From: Glaciecola siphonariae
Lineage (GTDB): Bacteria; Pseudomonadota; Gammaproteobacteria; Enterobacterales; Alteromonadaceae
DNA length: 64,000 bases
Assembly: GCF_042652645.1 (NCBI RefSeq)
Contig: NZ_JBHSGU010000002.1
Span: 1,736,001-1,800,000, forward strand
Reading direction: 5' to 3'
Shown one piece after another: positions 1 through 9,424 of the stretch (within the stretch, counting starts at the first letter, position 1; each line of letters starts with the position of its first letter). The translations under genes and the position numbers were made by a program. Under the pieces are notes generated by a model. It was not told where the DNA came from, searched no databases, and saw only the letters and a list, made by a program, of their open reading frames with translations.

Positions 1-1087
1 GCAAAGGCGCCTTTACCTTAGCACTTCCAAATGACGAATCTATAGTGAATTCGATGCCGCCGGGCGTGCAGTGTATGTTTTGGGCTATACAATAATGTTG
101 TGCATTCGCCGGTAAACTGCTTTTTTGCAAGCCGTACCAAAGCGTTTGCACCTTTGAAGCTTGCGCCAAATCACGAGCTGCCAGTGCATTCGCCCAATTA
201 CTAGACTCGGCGTCGTCCGCGTTAAGCACTAAATGATTCAGCGACGAAAACAACAACAAGCCCCGTTTCGCTTGAGCGTATTGCGCCATGCTGCCGTGAT
301 AGTCGAGATGATCTTGCGTAAGATTGGTAAAAATCGCGCTGCGGATAGGTAAACCGGCGAGGCGCTTTTGTTCAAGCCCGTGGGATGAAGCCTCGAGGCA
401 GTAGTTTTCTACGTGCTGCTGGGCCAATAAACGCAGTAGTTTATAATGCGAGACTATATCGCAGGTCGTATTTACGCCTAGCTCAAAGTGCTCATTGATG
501 AAGCGAGGCGCATCAACTTTAGCAGCAAGCTGCGCTTGATGACTTGCGTCCGCTTGAAAAGAGTCTTTTTTAAAATTTGTTTTACTAGATAGATTATTCA
601 CAGAGACAATATTGAGCCCTAAAGTACCAAGACTCGCACTGCGCTGACGCGTTGCTAACGACAGTTGCGCGTATAAAAACGCTACCGACGTTTTACCGTT
701 GGTACCGGTCACGGCAGTAATGCTCGGCGTCGTGTTTAATGGCGCGTAAAGCACAGACAAAAATGCGGGCAGTTTTTCAGCTAAGCCATCTACAGTAACT
801 ATCGACGCGCCTAACATACATGCTTTTTGCTTAAGCTCAGCAGAAGGCTCTCGCTCGCAAAACACCAGAGGACTTGCATTTTCGATGGCGTTATCAATGT
901 AATGGAAGCCGTCGCTCTGACTACCGGCAAGCGCAATAAAGGCTTTTTTCTCATTTACCTGACGACTATCTAAGCCAATATCATCAATCTTCATCGCATT
1001 CGGCAATAAAGCATCTGGTGTCACTGTGAGCGCAGGCAAGGCTGCGCAAAGCGACGCTTGTGAAAACCTAATATCATCGAGCAGCAT
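1..1087 (-). CDS. murE: UDP-N-acetylmuramoyl-tripeptide synthetase MurE (3' end outside window)
   Basis: Cytoplasmic ATP-dependent ligase that adds the third stem-peptide residue (meso-diaminopimelate in Gram-negatives) to UDP-MurNAc-L-Ala-D-Glu. Translating the minus strand from the ATG at 1087 gives 362 codons open to the window edge, with the Mur-ligase P-loop VTGTNGKTS near residue 127 and the substrate-region motifs LEASSHGL and FTNLTQDHLDYHG. The C-terminal third, which carries the residues that select diaminopimelate or lysine, lies outside the window, so the amino acid used is inferred from the gammaproteobacterial context. The start overlaps the end of ftsI by 14 bp, which fits translational coupling in the dcw cluster. 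Identity is firm; only the start codon is slightly uncertain. Confidence 0.95.
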   Translation of the reverse strand, partial: MLLDDIRFSQASLCAALPALTVTPDALLPNAMKIDDIGLDSRQVNEKKAFIALAGSQSDGFHYIDNAIENASPLVFCEREPSAELKQKACMLGASIVTVDGLAEKLPAFLSVLYAPLNTTPSITAVTGTNGKTSVAFLYAQLSLATRQRSASLGTLGLNIVSVNNLSSKTNFKKDSFQADASHQAQLAAKVDAPRFINEHFELGVNTTCDIVSHYKLLRLLAQQHVENYCLEASSHGLEQKRLAGLPIRSAIFTNLTQDHLDYHGSMAQYAQAKRGLLLFSSLNHLVLNADDAESSNWANALAARDLAQASKVQTLWYGLQKSSLPANAQHYCIAQNIHCTPGGIEFTIDSSFGSAKVKAPL

Positions 1088-2882
1088 GAAGTTCTCGCTC
1101 CATCGTGACACTCGCATCCACAGTATTCACATCATCAGGTGGAATATTCAGCATATGCAGGGCACCTGAGACAATGGCTGAAAAAGTGGGTGCGGCGGTA
1201 TCGCCGGCATAATACTTGTCACCTCCAGGCTCGTTAATCAGCACCACTACGGCAATTTGAGGGTTAGATACCGGTGCAATGCCGGCAAAAATGTTCACGT
1301 ACTCTTCACCGTAACCACCGGCAACAGCCTTTCGGCTAGTGCCTGTTTTTCCTGCTACGCGATAACCCGGTACCGCGGCCTTTGTGCCTGACCCGCCGCT
1401 TTGCGTCACTGTTTCCATCATTTCGAGCACAGCCATGGCGTTTTCTTCACTAATGACGCGCTCAGGCAAGTCATTTGTTTGCATGTCTTGAATGATTTTA
1501 AGAGGCATTTTGATGCCGCCATTTGCTATCGTGGCGTACATGCGCGCAAGCTGGGCCGCAGTGACCGATATGCCATAACCAAATGAAAGGGTTGAAAGTT
1601 CAAATTTAGACCAACGATTGCGCTCATGAAAGATGCCGCTAGACTCTCCAATCATGTTGCTGCCGGTATCAGACATGAGCCCCATGTTGTAGTACATGTC
1701 CATCAAAAATTCTTTTCTAACAGACAGTGCTAATTTAGACGTGCCCATATTCGACGAACGCTTGATGATTTCCGTTAGTGATATTTCACCAAAATTACGC
1801 GGGTCTTGAATACGGCTTCCGCCCATTCGCGCCCAGCCCGGCGAAGTATCCACTAGGCTGTCTTTCTGCACAGATCCGAACTCCAAGGCAGCTAATACGG
1901 CCAGCGGCTTGAGTGACGAGCCGGGTTCGAAGGCATCGGTAACCGCACGATTGCGCACGCGAAAGCTCTTTACCGTATCTCGATTATTTGGATTGTAAGA
2001 CGGCGTATTAGCAAGCGCGATAATTTCGCCGGTATGCACATCCACTATCACCACAGAGGCTGATGTTGCTTGATACAACATGGTAGCTTCTTTAATTTCT
2101 CGGTACGCGAGTGCCTGAATTCGTTGGTCTATGGTGAGTTTTAAATCTTTTGCCTTTTTTCCCGCTTCTTGCTCGATTATTTCAATCTGACGACCCTTAG
2201 CATCTCGGCGAATTTTACGCTTATCGGGCGTACCTGTGAGCCAATCATTGTACAAACGTTCTATGCCTTCTAGCCCATTGTCATCTACGTCTGTAAACCC
2301 AATAATGTGAGAAGACACTTCACCGGATGGATAATAACGCTTTGACTCCTCGCGTAAATATACCCCGTCTATATTCAGCTTTTTAACAAAGGTTGCCATG
2401 GCAGGCGTGACTTGGCGCTGCAGGTAAACGAAGCGCTGGGCCGGGTTATCGACGCGCGCTATGAGCTTATCAACATCTACCTCTAAGACCTCGGCTAGGG
2501 CCATCCATCGACGCCGATCTGCTAAGGCCCCTTTCTCACTAATTATTTTAGGGTCGGCGTAAATCGCTTGAGCCGGCACTGACACGGCTAGTTGCTGTCC
2601 GTGTCTGTCGGTAATTAAACCTCTGTAGCTGGCGTTATCGCGCACGCGAATGGTTCGATTATCACCTTGTTCAATCAGCCTATCAGGCTGTATTACTTGA
2701 ATAAACGCTGCGCGTACTGCCAAGCAGGCAAATACCAATATCACGCCGCCAAGCACCACCCAAAAACGCCATTGCACTAAGCTAGGAGCAGTCGGTTTTT
2801 TGCCCGCTTTGTTTTTACTCGGGGCGTTACGTCTATTGCCTTTGGGACGACGAGGCTTTTGTAAAATAGCAGACACAGTCAT
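1074..2882 (-). CDS. ftsI: Peptidoglycan D,D-transpeptidase FtsI (PBP3)
   Basis: Class B penicillin-binding protein that cross-links septal peptidoglycan in the divisome; inner membrane with a periplasmic catalytic domain. The 602-residue product has a basic cytoplasmic tail (1-36), one membrane segment at about 38-60, a pedestal domain with a YRGLITDRHG motif near 86, and the three transpeptidase motifs: S322-x-x-K (GSSLKP), SSN at 376-378 and KTGT at 512-515. Length is close to E. coli FtsI (588) with an extended basic N-terminus. Its ATG shares one base with the ftsL stop (TGATG) and its end overlaps murE by 14 bp, so ftsL-ftsI-murE are translated as a coupled series. Confidence 0.98.
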   Translation of the reverse strand: MTVSAILQKPRRPKGNRRNAPSKNKAGKKPTAPSLVQWRFWVVLGGVILVFACLAVRAAFIQVIQPDRLIEQGDNRTIRVRDNASYRGLITDRHGQQLAVSVPAQAIYADPKIISEKGALADRRRWMALAEVLEVDVDKLIARVDNPAQRFVYLQRQVTPAMATFVKKLNIDGVYLREESKRYYPSGEVSSHIIGFTDVDDNGLEGIERLYNDWLTGTPDKRKIRRDAKGRQIEIIEQEAGKKAKDLKLTIDQRIQALAYREIKEATMLYQATSASVVIVDVHTGEIIALANTPSYNPNNRDTVKSFRVRNRAVTDAFEPGSSLKPLAVLAALEFGSVQKDSLVDTSPGWARMGGSRIQDPRNFGEISLTEIIKRSSNMGTSKLALSVRKEFLMDMYYNMGLMSDTGSNMIGESSGIFHERNRWSKFELSTLSFGYGISVTAAQLARMYATIANGGIKMPLKIIQDMQTNDLPERVISEENAMAVLEMMETVTQSGGSGTKAAVPGYRVAGKTGTSRKAVAGGYGEEYVNIFAGIAPVSNPQIAVVVLINEPGGDKYYAGDTAAPTFSAIVSGALHMLNIPPDDVNTVDASVTMERELHAAR

Positions 2883-3205
2883 CAGGGCTTCACCCTTACG
2901 AGCTTTTCATCGGCCTGTGTTGGCCGGCGCATATTCAATTTTTCTTCTACCAAACGCTCAATCCGATTGTGTTCGGTAAGCGCGGTTTCTTCAATAATCA
3001 AATGACGCCACTCAATGTCCAGCGCATCTTTTTGTTGCACTAACTGTTCTTGAGCAATAATGAGCTGTCGATTTTTGTGAGTACTTACTACAACTGCCAG
3101 AGCGCTTCCAATAACACTAAAATACAAGAGTATAATAAACAAATGACGACCTAAATCGGTCGCAATTATTAACAGCAAATTGAAGTTGGCAGTTGGTTTA
3201 CTCAT
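2882..3205 (-). CDS. ftsL: Cell division protein FtsL
   Basis: Small bitopic divisome protein that pairs with FtsB and FtsQ to control septal synthesis by FtsW/FtsI. The 107-residue product has a short cytoplasmic tail, one membrane helix at about 21-41 and a periplasmic heptad-rich stretch (about 45-95) expected to form a coiled coil. Sequence conservation in this family is low, so the call rests on the position between rsmH and ftsI, the size and the topology. The start overlaps the rsmH stop by 4 bp and the stop shares a base with the ftsI ATG. Confidence 0.93.
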   Translation of the reverse strand: MSKPTANFNLLLIIATDLGRHLFIILLYFSVIGSALAVVVSTHKNRQLIIAQEQLVQQKDALDIEWRHLIIEETALTEHNRIERLVEEKLNMRRPTQADEKLVRVKP

Positions 3206-4140
3206 AGTTTTTCAGCCACCCTTAGCACTGAGCTTCGCGCCCTAACGTTAGCGGCAATCTCCTCGGGGCTAGGCTTGATTGCTCTGCCCATTGCTTTGAG
3301 TACTTTTCCAGCGTCCAGTTCACTTTGCGTGACCGGCAGCTTACTGGGATATACGCGGCCTTGGCTTTGCTGTTTGATAAAACGTTTTACCATTCTATCC
3401 TCTAAAGAATGGAAGCTGATGACCGCCAATCTACCGCCGGGTTTCAGGATATCAGTGGCTGCCGCCAAGCCTGCTTCTAATTGCTCCAGTTCGCCATTTA
3501 TAAAAATACGTACGCCCTGAAAACTTCGCGTTGCTGGATGCTTATGCTTGTCTTTCACAGGCATAGCTTGGTCGATCAACTTAGCAAATTCGGCCGTCGT
3601 CTCAAGTGGCTTTTCTGCGCGGTATTCTAAAACCGCATGCGCGATGCGTTTACCAAATTTTTCTTCACCGTATTGTTTTAGCACATAGGTAATATCTTCA
3701 AGAGATGCCGTGTTTAGCCATTCGGCAGCACTTTGCCCAGACGACGTATCCATGCGCATATCTAACGGGCCATTTTGTTGAAAGCTAAATCCGCGCTGGG
3801 CATCATCAATTTGCGGGGACGACACACCAATATCCATTAGCACACCATCTATTTGATGCACCAAACCTAGCTCTTCAATGAGTGTGGCAAGCTCTGCAAA
3901 TGGACGGTGATGAATACTAAAACGGGCGTCGTCTAACAATGGGGCGGCAGCGTCGATAGCGCTTAAATCTCTATCTAAAGCAATAAGACGGCCGTCGCTA
4001 CCTAAACGCTCAAGCAAGGCGCGACTATGCCCGCCTCGTCCAAAGGTTGCGTCAACATAGATACCGCTCGACTTAATCGATAAGCCATCAAGGCTTTCAT
4101 TGAGAAGGACGGAAGTATGTAAAGCGCTTTCAACCGTCAT
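3202..4140 (-). CDS. rsmH: 16S rRNA (cytosine(1402)-N(4))-methyltransferase RsmH
   Basis: SAM-dependent methylation of the N4 position of C1402 in the ribosomal P site. The 312-residue product has the glycine-rich SAM loop DATFGRGGHS at residues 30-39, the acidic residue of the ribose contact in IALDRD (about 53-58) and the family motif MDIGVSSPQID near 101-111, followed by the inserted helical domain. The closing stretch RVAEKL and the length match MraW/RsmH proteins. The ATG overlaps the mraZ stop by 4 bp. Second gene of the dcw operon and expected to be transcribed from the promoter before mraZ. Confidence 0.98.
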   Translation of the reverse strand: MTVESALHTSVLLNESLDGLSIKSSGIYVDATFGRGGHSRALLERLGSDGRLIALDRDLSAIDAAAPLLDDARFSIHHRPFAELATLIEELGLVHQIDGVLMDIGVSSPQIDDAQRGFSFQQNGPLDMRMDTSSGQSAAEWLNTASLEDITYVLKQYGEEKFGKRIAHAVLEYRAEKPLETTAEFAKLIDQAMPVKDKHKHPATRSFQGVRIFINGELEQLEAGLAAATDILKPGGRLAVISFHSLEDRMVKRFIKQQSQGRVYPSKLPVTQSELDAGKVLKAMGRAIKPSPEEIAANVRARSSVLRVAEKL

Positions 4141-4595
4141 AGAGAAAATTCCTGAAGACGCTCTGTGAGCTCAAACTCACCTCGTTGTTCCATAGCGATA
4201 TCTTCAGAAATTTGTTGATTCCAAGCTTGGTCGCTCCAAATTTCGAATTTATTCAATTGACCCACCAACATAATTTGTTTTTCCAAGGCAGCGTGCTGGC
4301 GAAGCGTTGGGGCGAGTAAAATTCGACCACTCTTATCCATTTCGCCCTCACTGGCGTAGCCGAGAAGCAGACGCAGTAAACGACGTTCATGGGGATTGGT
4401 AGATGAGAGTTTGCGGAGTTTTAATTCAATTTCTTCCCATTCGGGAAGTGGGTAAAGCAGCAAGCAGTTTTGTGAAATATCAATGGTGCAGACCAGTTGT
4501 CCCTGGCAATCATCCATCAAAGACTCTCGATACTTCGTCGGTATCGTTAATCGTCCTTTACTGTCAAGATTGATTGCGTTAGCGCCGCGGAACAT
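4137..4595 (-). CDS. mraZ: Transcriptional regulator MraZ
   Basis: DNA-binding regulator at the head of the dcw operon; E. coli MraZ represses its own promoter. The 152-residue product carries two tandem AbrB/SpoVT-like swapped-hairpin domains, the first starting FRGANAINLDSKGRL (2-16), the second around SEGEMDKSGRILL, each with the conserved D-x-K/S-G-R core that contacts DNA. The length equals that of E. coli MraZ (152). GTGGG-type repeats of the known MraZ operator sit 70-95 bp upstream (separate entry), which supports autoregulation. Confidence 0.97.
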   Translation of the reverse strand: MFRGANAINLDSKGRLTIPTKYRESLMDDCQGQLVCTIDISQNCLLLYPLPEWEEIELKLRKLSSTNPHERRLLRLLLGYASEGEMDKSGRILLAPTLRQHAALEKQIMLVGQLNKFEIWSDQAWNQQISEDIAMEQRGEFELTERLQEFSL

Positions 4596-4663
4596 ATCCC
4601 CTAGCCTATTTTTCTTGTTAGTAGCTTATTATTTTTTTTATTAGCTGGTTACACCTGATAAAA

Positions 4664-4726
4664 ACCCTTTTTCGCCACTTTTACCCACTTTTTGACAGTT
4701 TAGGTAGATTTACCCCCACCTGTCAA
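4664..4726 (-). promoter_or_regulatory. Putative mra promoter with MraZ-type operator repeats
   Basis: On the minus strand a perfect -35 TTGACA (4726-4721) is followed after 18 bp by a weak -10 TAAACT (4702-4697). Just downstream come GTGGG (4688-4684) and GTGGC (4678-4674) with 10-bp periodicity, then a degenerate AGGGT in the same register (4668-4664). E. coli MraZ is known to bind three TGGGN repeats separated by 5 bp before mraZ. That this site serves the same purpose is inference from the matching repeat, spacing and position. Confidence 0.65.
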
Positions 4727-4805
4727 GCAAATAAAGCAATTAAATCCACCTTCTTTCTCAATAAAAATAAGGGCTGTACGCCTATACAGCAGTTTTATTT
4801 TGGGC

Positions 4806-4843
4806 AAAAAAAAGCTGCTCAAGACAAGTCTGAACAGCTTTTA
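4806..4843 (-). terminator. Rho-independent terminator of the SapC-family gene
   Basis: Read on the minus strand, AAAAGCTG near 4843-4836 pairs with CAGCTTTT at 4818-4811 and the inner bases also pair in part, followed by a run of eight Ts. It lies 26 bp past the stop of the SapC-family gene and ends its transcript before the mra promoter region. Confidence 0.8.
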
Positions 4844-4868
4844 CTTTTAAAACAGTCTTTTAGGCAGA

Positions 4869-5642
4869 TTAAGCAGAGGCAGGAGCCTGCGCTTCTGGCT
4901 GATTGACCGGAGAAATTTGCAATGACTGAATTGGGTTCTCAGATTTATTTGAAAGCTCAACCAACCGGTTTAACTGCCCTAATGACAGCATCATTGAGTA
5001 GGCAGCACCTAAATAACCCGCTTTGTGCATCGCCAATACTTTATCGTCGTCAAGCTCTAATAAACGCTTTTCATTGATTGATAAAATACCTGTTACATTG
5101 CGAACTTGGCTTGACTTATAGTTTACTCGAATCTGAATTTCTTCAAGTAAATCAAGCTCTTTAAGCTGCTTAATAAAGCGCTGATTTTGTACTTCGCTGT
5201 TGGCAAGCTCGGCTAAAAACTGCTGGCGATTTTTCAAAAACTCAGAGGCCTCACCGGCTTCAGTGAAAAGCGCTTCACCGCCGTCAGCTTCTTTTGACAG
5301 CATATCGCTGTTTTCGTCAATAAACACGCCAAGCTTCTCGCCGTCAGGGCGGATATCAAAGGGATAGCGCTGTATGTTCAATGGAACGTGAGGTCCTTGC
5401 CACTTTTCGTCAGCAAAAAATAGGTTACTGCCTTGCTCTAAGCCAAGCATCGCGACCGTGTGCACGTTCTTTGTATTCGGATCTTCAATAAATACCAATG
5501 GCATTGAGCCAGAGAGCTGAGCAAATTCCCTAATTGTTGCCGCAGCGAGGTGAGTTTTAGCGGCGTATGCAAAATCCACCTTTGGCGTGACTTTAAGGTC
5601 ACTGTGCTTGTCTTTGTCAAGCGGTATATAGTTAATGGCCAT
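4869..5642 (-). CDS. SapC family protein
   Basis: The 257-residue product resembles the SapC family, named after a Campylobacter S-layer-locus protein, whose biochemical role is not established. Supporting features are the opening YIPLDKDKHSDLKV, the central RYPFDIRPDG (92-101), an acidic middle and a charged helical second half (about 140-215). There is no signal peptide or membrane segment, so it should be cytoplasmic unless exported by another route. It is a single-gene unit: the 325 bp before it separates it from the divergent M19 gene and a terminator follows. I cannot tell its substrate or partner from the neighbours. Confidence 0.8.
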   Translation of the reverse strand: MAINYIPLDKDKHSDLKVTPKVDFAYAAKTHLAAATIREFAQLSGSMPLVFIEDPNTKNVHTVAMLGLEQGSNLFFADEKWQGPHVPLNIQRYPFDIRPDGEKLGVFIDENSDMLSKEADGGEALFTEAGEASEFLKNRQQFLAELANSEVQNQRFIKQLKELDLLEEIQIRVNYKSSQVRNVTGILSINEKRLLELDDDKVLAMHKAGYLGAAYSMMLSLGQLNRLVELSNKSENPIQSLQISPVNQPEAQAPASA

Positions 5643-5967
5643 TTAATTACTTCTCTTGATTATTTTTATATGGCTAGCGAGGTCAATGCCCATGCTAGAC
5701 GCTTAAATTTACTAGCGTCATCCATCACACGCTAGCTGAAAAAACCCACGCATTATGAAACAAAGTGCAGCGGATGTCACCCGTTAAGGGCTATTTTGCG
5801 GCCGTGATTGCGCGTGCAAAAGCAGCCATTATTGATGAAATTGATAGGACAATTAAAAGCCGATTGCGTATAGTGAGAAATAACAGATACTTACCGTGCA
5901 TTGGCCTAATCTACTCTATCTACAACAGATATGGGATTAATGGCGCAGATTACAATGAGGAACATCC
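5643..5967. other. Intergenic region between SapC-family and M19 dipeptidase genes
   Basis: 325 bp between two divergent genes, so it must hold both promoters. Inverted repeats are visible: GCTAGCG (5672-5678) against CGCTAGC (5731-5737), and GACGC (5699) against GCGTC (5716). An open frame of 68 codons (GTG at 5765 to 5971) ends by overlapping the dipeptidase ATG by 4 bp, but it has no recognisable domain or convincing start and I do not call it a gene. No RNA gene recognised. Confidence 0.5.
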
Positions 5968-7224
5968 ATGAGCGTTTTGCAAAACATCTCTTCTAACACG
6001 CCCAACACCGCTACCACTAAACCTAAAATGCTTTGTATTAGCTTGGGTATGAGCCTATTTTTAGGTGCCTGCGCGCACTCTGGCTCGCAAGCGCCGGAAA
6101 GTCTTGAACAACGTGCACAGCGCCTCGTTAAAGAAAACATTATTGTAGACGGACACATCGACGTACCCTATCGTGTTGAAAAAGCTTGGGTAGACGTTAC
6201 CAAGGCTACCGACGGTGGCGATTTTGATTATCCAAGAGCCGTTGCCGGCGGTCTTGATGCGCCTTTCATGTCGATATACGTGCCCGCGAGCCTCGATAAT
6301 TCGCCGGCATCCACCGCACTTGCCCACGACCTTATTGATTCTGTTGAAGCCATCGTTGGCAGAGCACCCGATAAATTTGCGCTCGCCTATAGTGTCTCCG
6401 ATGTTGAAGAAAATTTTAAGAAGGGCTTGATATCACTCCCAATGGGCATGGAAAACGGCTCACCTGTGCAAGGCTCCTTAGATACGCTGAACACTTTTTA
6501 TGAAAGAGGTATCCGCTACATTACGCTAGCACATTCCCAATCCAACCATATCAGTGACTCATCTTATGATTTAAGACGCCAGTGGAAGGGACTCAGTCCT
6601 TTTGGCAAAGAAATGGTCGCGCATATGAATCGTCTTGGCATTATTGTAGATATCTCGCATGTGTCAGATGCCGCTTTTTATCAGTCAGTGGAAATAAGTC
6701 GTGCGCCGGTTATCGCGTCGCACTCGTCGCTTAGGCGCTTTACACCCGGATTTGAACGCAACATGAGCGACGACATGATCAAGGCGCTAGCTGAAAACGG
6801 CGGCGTCATTATGATTAACTTCGGCTCGGGCTTTGTTAGTCCATTGGCAAGAAGCTGGCGCGATAAACTCTCAGAGCAGCGCCAATCACTGATAAGTCAG
6901 TACGGCGAGGACAGCCCTGAGCTTGAAGAATTCAACCAAAAATATGCAAAACAAAATCCTTATCCTTTTGCCGATTTAAACATGGTGCTAGACCACATCG
7001 ACTATGTACGCGACCTAGTCGGTATTGACTACATCGGTATCGGTTCAGACTACGACGGTGTGGGTGACTCACTGCCTGTGGGGCTAAAAGATGTATCGAG
7101 CTTTCCTAATTTAGTTGAGGGTTTATTATCGCGGGGATACAGCGAAGCGGATATTAAAAAAATCCTCAATGAAAACGTATTGCGCGTATGGCGTGAGGTC
7201 GAGCGCGTGGCGGCTTCCAGCTAA
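5968..7224 (+). CDS. Membrane dipeptidase, peptidase family M19, lipoprotein
   Basis: Zinc-dependent dipeptidase of the renal-dipeptidase family, 418 residues. The N-terminus carries a hydrophobic segment (21-34) ending in the lipobox LGAC with C35, so it should be lipid-anchored and extracytoplasmic. Metal-site motifs of M19 are present: DGHID (61-65, H and D ligands), an E within MGMENG near 157, AHSQSNH, DISHVSD and ASHSS, and the late SDYDGVG. AGGA upstream of the ATG at 5968 supports the start. Exact substrate is unknown; M19 enzymes cleave dipeptides, some with D-residues. Followed by an S9 peptidase on the same strand after 224 bp, so the two may belong to a peptide-scavenging set. Confidence 0.92.
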   Translation: MSVLQNISSNTPNTATTKPKMLCISLGMSLFLGACAHSGSQAPESLEQRAQRLVKENIIVDGHIDVPYRVEKAWVDVTKATDGGDFDYPRAVAGGLDAPFMSIYVPASLDNSPASTALAHDLIDSVEAIVGRAPDKFALAYSVSDVEENFKKGLISLPMGMENGSPVQGSLDTLNTFYERGIRYITLAHSQSNHISDSSYDLRRQWKGLSPFGKEMVAHMNRLGIIVDISHVSDAAFYQSVEISRAPVIASHSSLRRFTPGFERNMSDDMIKALAENGGVIMINFGSGFVSPLARSWRDKLSEQRQSLISQYGEDSPELEEFNQKYAKQNPYPFADLNMVLDHIDYVRDLVGIDYIGIGSDYDGVGDSLPVGLKDVSSFPNLVEGLLSRGYSEADIKKILNENVLRVWREVERVAASS

Positions 7225-7448
7225 CGCATTGTAAACCGACACAAACGCTTGCGCCAATTGCGCTTCTTGCCGCACTTGAATCAGGCAGTATTACAGTTTA
7301 TTCTGCATGTGAGGTCGAACTTAGCGATTCGCTTTGCTTCATGCAGCGCGTTTCAAAACAGGAAGGTTGCTAATGTGCTTCGGTCTCAGTACTGCCGTGC
7401 GCACCTCGGTGTACGGCGCTGTGTATAACAAACGAGAGAATACCAAGG

Positions 7449-9395
7449 ATGAAAACACTGATTCAAACTGTAATAGCGCTTATGCTATTTACCTGCACCA
7501 CCAGCTTTGCTTTGAGCAAAGCAGCCCCAATTGATTTTGCACAATTAAATCAATACTCAAATGCCCAGCTGTCTCCAGATGGCACCAAGCTCAGCGTTCG
7601 CATACAAGTTGACCAGCGCTGGCGTTTAGCAATATTCGATATAAATACCTTCGACACCATTGGCGGTGCCAACTTAGGTGGTAATATATCTGTTGGAGAC
7701 TATTATTGGGCGAATAACGAGCGCCTCGTGATTGAAATGGTGATCCATGAACCGTGGTTAGACCAACCGGTATTTAGAGGCGAGCTATTTGCGGTTGATT
7801 ACGACGGAACTGGCGGTGAAGTCATTTACGGATATAGAGCGGGGGAGCAGCAAACAGGCTCGCGCATGCGTAAAAAGGAATCCGTAGTCGGTTGGGGTCA
7901 GGTGCTTAACTTACTTCCGAACGATGAAAAACACATTTTGATATCGTCTACGCCGGCAAGTAAAAATCGCGGCGCAATCCCAACTGTACATAAACTTAAC
8001 ATCGTTACCGGTGTTATGAGCAAAGCGTTGACCTACGCGCCAATCCCTTACACACGCTTTGTTACTTCAAAAGAAGGCGAGCTGTTATTTGCAACCGGCG
8101 TTGATAAAAATGAAGATAGAAAAAGTTACCGCTATGTTGACGGCGACTGGCAAGAGTTTATTCAGGGCAAAAGCGATAGTTTTACCCCTTTGATTACCGA
8201 CGATGCGCAAACTAAGCTCTACTATCTTGATCGTGAAGACGGCGATAAACTTGGCCTTTATTCAAAAGAATATGCCAACGGTAAAGTCAGCAAGGTGTAC
8301 TCTGACGCAGTTGTGGATATTACCGACATTGTGCTTAGCAGCGACCGCTCAAGTGCTTACGCAATAAGAGTGGACGATGGTTATCCTGCTTACATGATGT
8401 TTAATACCGGCTCTGAAGAGGCGGCCATGTACAAAAGCATGATTGCTACCTTCCCTGGCTACGTAGTCAACATTACCAGTCGCTCAGACGATGGACGTCT
8501 TTGGTTAATTCACACAGAAAATGACATCTCACCGGGTAGCTATTATCTGTACGACAAAAAAGTAAACAAGCTTCAACCACTGTTTAGCAATATGTCGCAT
8601 ATTGAACAGGCTATATTATCTGAAAAAACGCCATTTTCTTTTGCTGCCAGCGACGGTATGACAATACATGGCTATGTGACCTATCCTGTGACGCTTAAAG
8701 AAGGCGAGAGCGCACCGCTAGTTACCCTCGTCCATGGAGGTCCGCATGGCCCAAGAGATTGGTGGGAGTTTGACAGAGAAGTACAGATGCTTGCAGCAAA
8801 TGGGTATGCCGTTGCGCAGGTTAACTTTAGAGGTTCTGGCGGATACGGTGAAGCGTTTGAAGCTGCTGGGTATAAACAGTGGGGCGATCGCATTCAAAAA
8901 GACATCATTGAGGGAACCGAGCACATAATCGCCCAAGGCAAAGTGAAAAAAGACAAGGTTTGCATCATGGGCGCAAGCTTTGGCGGCTACTCTGCGGTGA
9001 TGTCGGCAAGCATGGCTCCCGACTTATTCAAGTGCGCTATCGCAAACGCGGGTGTATATGATTTGGAGCTATTGTATTCTGAAGGTGACATCAAAGATTT
9101 GCTGTGGGGAACAAAATACCTAGAGCGCGCGGTTGGAAAGGACGAAGCGCAGCTCAAAGAATTCTCACCGGTTAATCGAGTGGCAAGCATTAAAGCGCCG
9201 GTCCTAATTGCTCACGGTGAAAAAGACAGGAGAGTGCCCTTTGAGCACGCAGAAGCGCTTAGAAAAGCCTTGCGAGAGAATAACAAACCTTATAAATGGT
9301 TTGTAAAACCTGCAGAAACCCATGGCTTTTTTGATGTGGAAAATCGTACTGAATATTTTGAAGAGGTATTGAGTTTCTTAGACGCCAATCTATAA
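7449..9395 (+). CDS. S9 family peptidase (prolyl oligopeptidase type)
   Basis: Exported serine peptidase, 648 residues. Residues 1-22 form a typical signal peptide (KTLIQ, hydrophobic core, cleavage after SFA). The middle (about 30-380) is repeat-like and compatible with the beta-propeller of S9 enzymes, and the C-terminal alpha/beta-hydrolase domain has the oxyanion region HGGPHG, the nucleophile in GASFGGYS (Ser510), Asp593 in HGEKDRRVP and His625 in ETHGFF. This order and spacing are those of acylaminoacyl-peptidase/dipeptidyl-peptidase-like S9C proteins. Specificity cannot be read from sequence. Start chosen at the ATG that opens the signal peptide; the AAGG just before it is too close to be an ideal ribosome site. 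Confidence 0.93.
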   Translation: MKTLIQTVIALMLFTCTTSFALSKAAPIDFAQLNQYSNAQLSPDGTKLSVRIQVDQRWRLAIFDINTFDTIGGANLGGNISVGDYYWANNERLVIEMVIHEPWLDQPVFRGELFAVDYDGTGGEVIYGYRAGEQQTGSRMRKKESVVGWGQVLNLLPNDEKHILISSTPASKNRGAIPTVHKLNIVTGVMSKALTYAPIPYTRFVTSKEGELLFATGVDKNEDRKSYRYVDGDWQEFIQGKSDSFTPLITDDAQTKLYYLDREDGDKLGLYSKEYANGKVSKVYSDAVVDITDIVLSSDRSSAYAIRVDDGYPAYMMFNTGSEEAAMYKSMIATFPGYVVNITSRSDDGRLWLIHTENDISPGSYYLYDKKVNKLQPLFSNMSHIEQAILSEKTPFSFAASDGMTIHGYVTYPVTLKEGESAPLVTLVHGGPHGPRDWWEFDREVQMLAANGYAVAQVNFRGSGGYGEAFEAAGYKQWGDRIQKDIIEGTEHIIAQGKVKKDKVCIMGASFGGYSAVMSASMAPDLFKCAIANAGVYDLELLYSEGDIKDLLWGTKYLERAVGKDEAQLKEFSPVNRVASIKAPVLIAHGEKDRRVPFEHAEALRKALRENNKPYKWFVKPAETHGFFDVENRTEYFEEVLSFLDANL

Positions 9396-9424
9396 ATAAC
9401 CCGAACGCTGTTTAAGTAGATTAG

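Noticed and set aside
5765..5971. 68-codon frame overlapping the M19 dipeptidase start by 4 bp
   Set aside because: GTG start with no ribosome site, no recognised domain; the ATGA overlap alone is not enough to call a gene.
7334..7534. 66-codon plus frame across the start of the S9 peptidase
   Set aside because: It runs through the signal-peptide coding region in another frame and has no domain.
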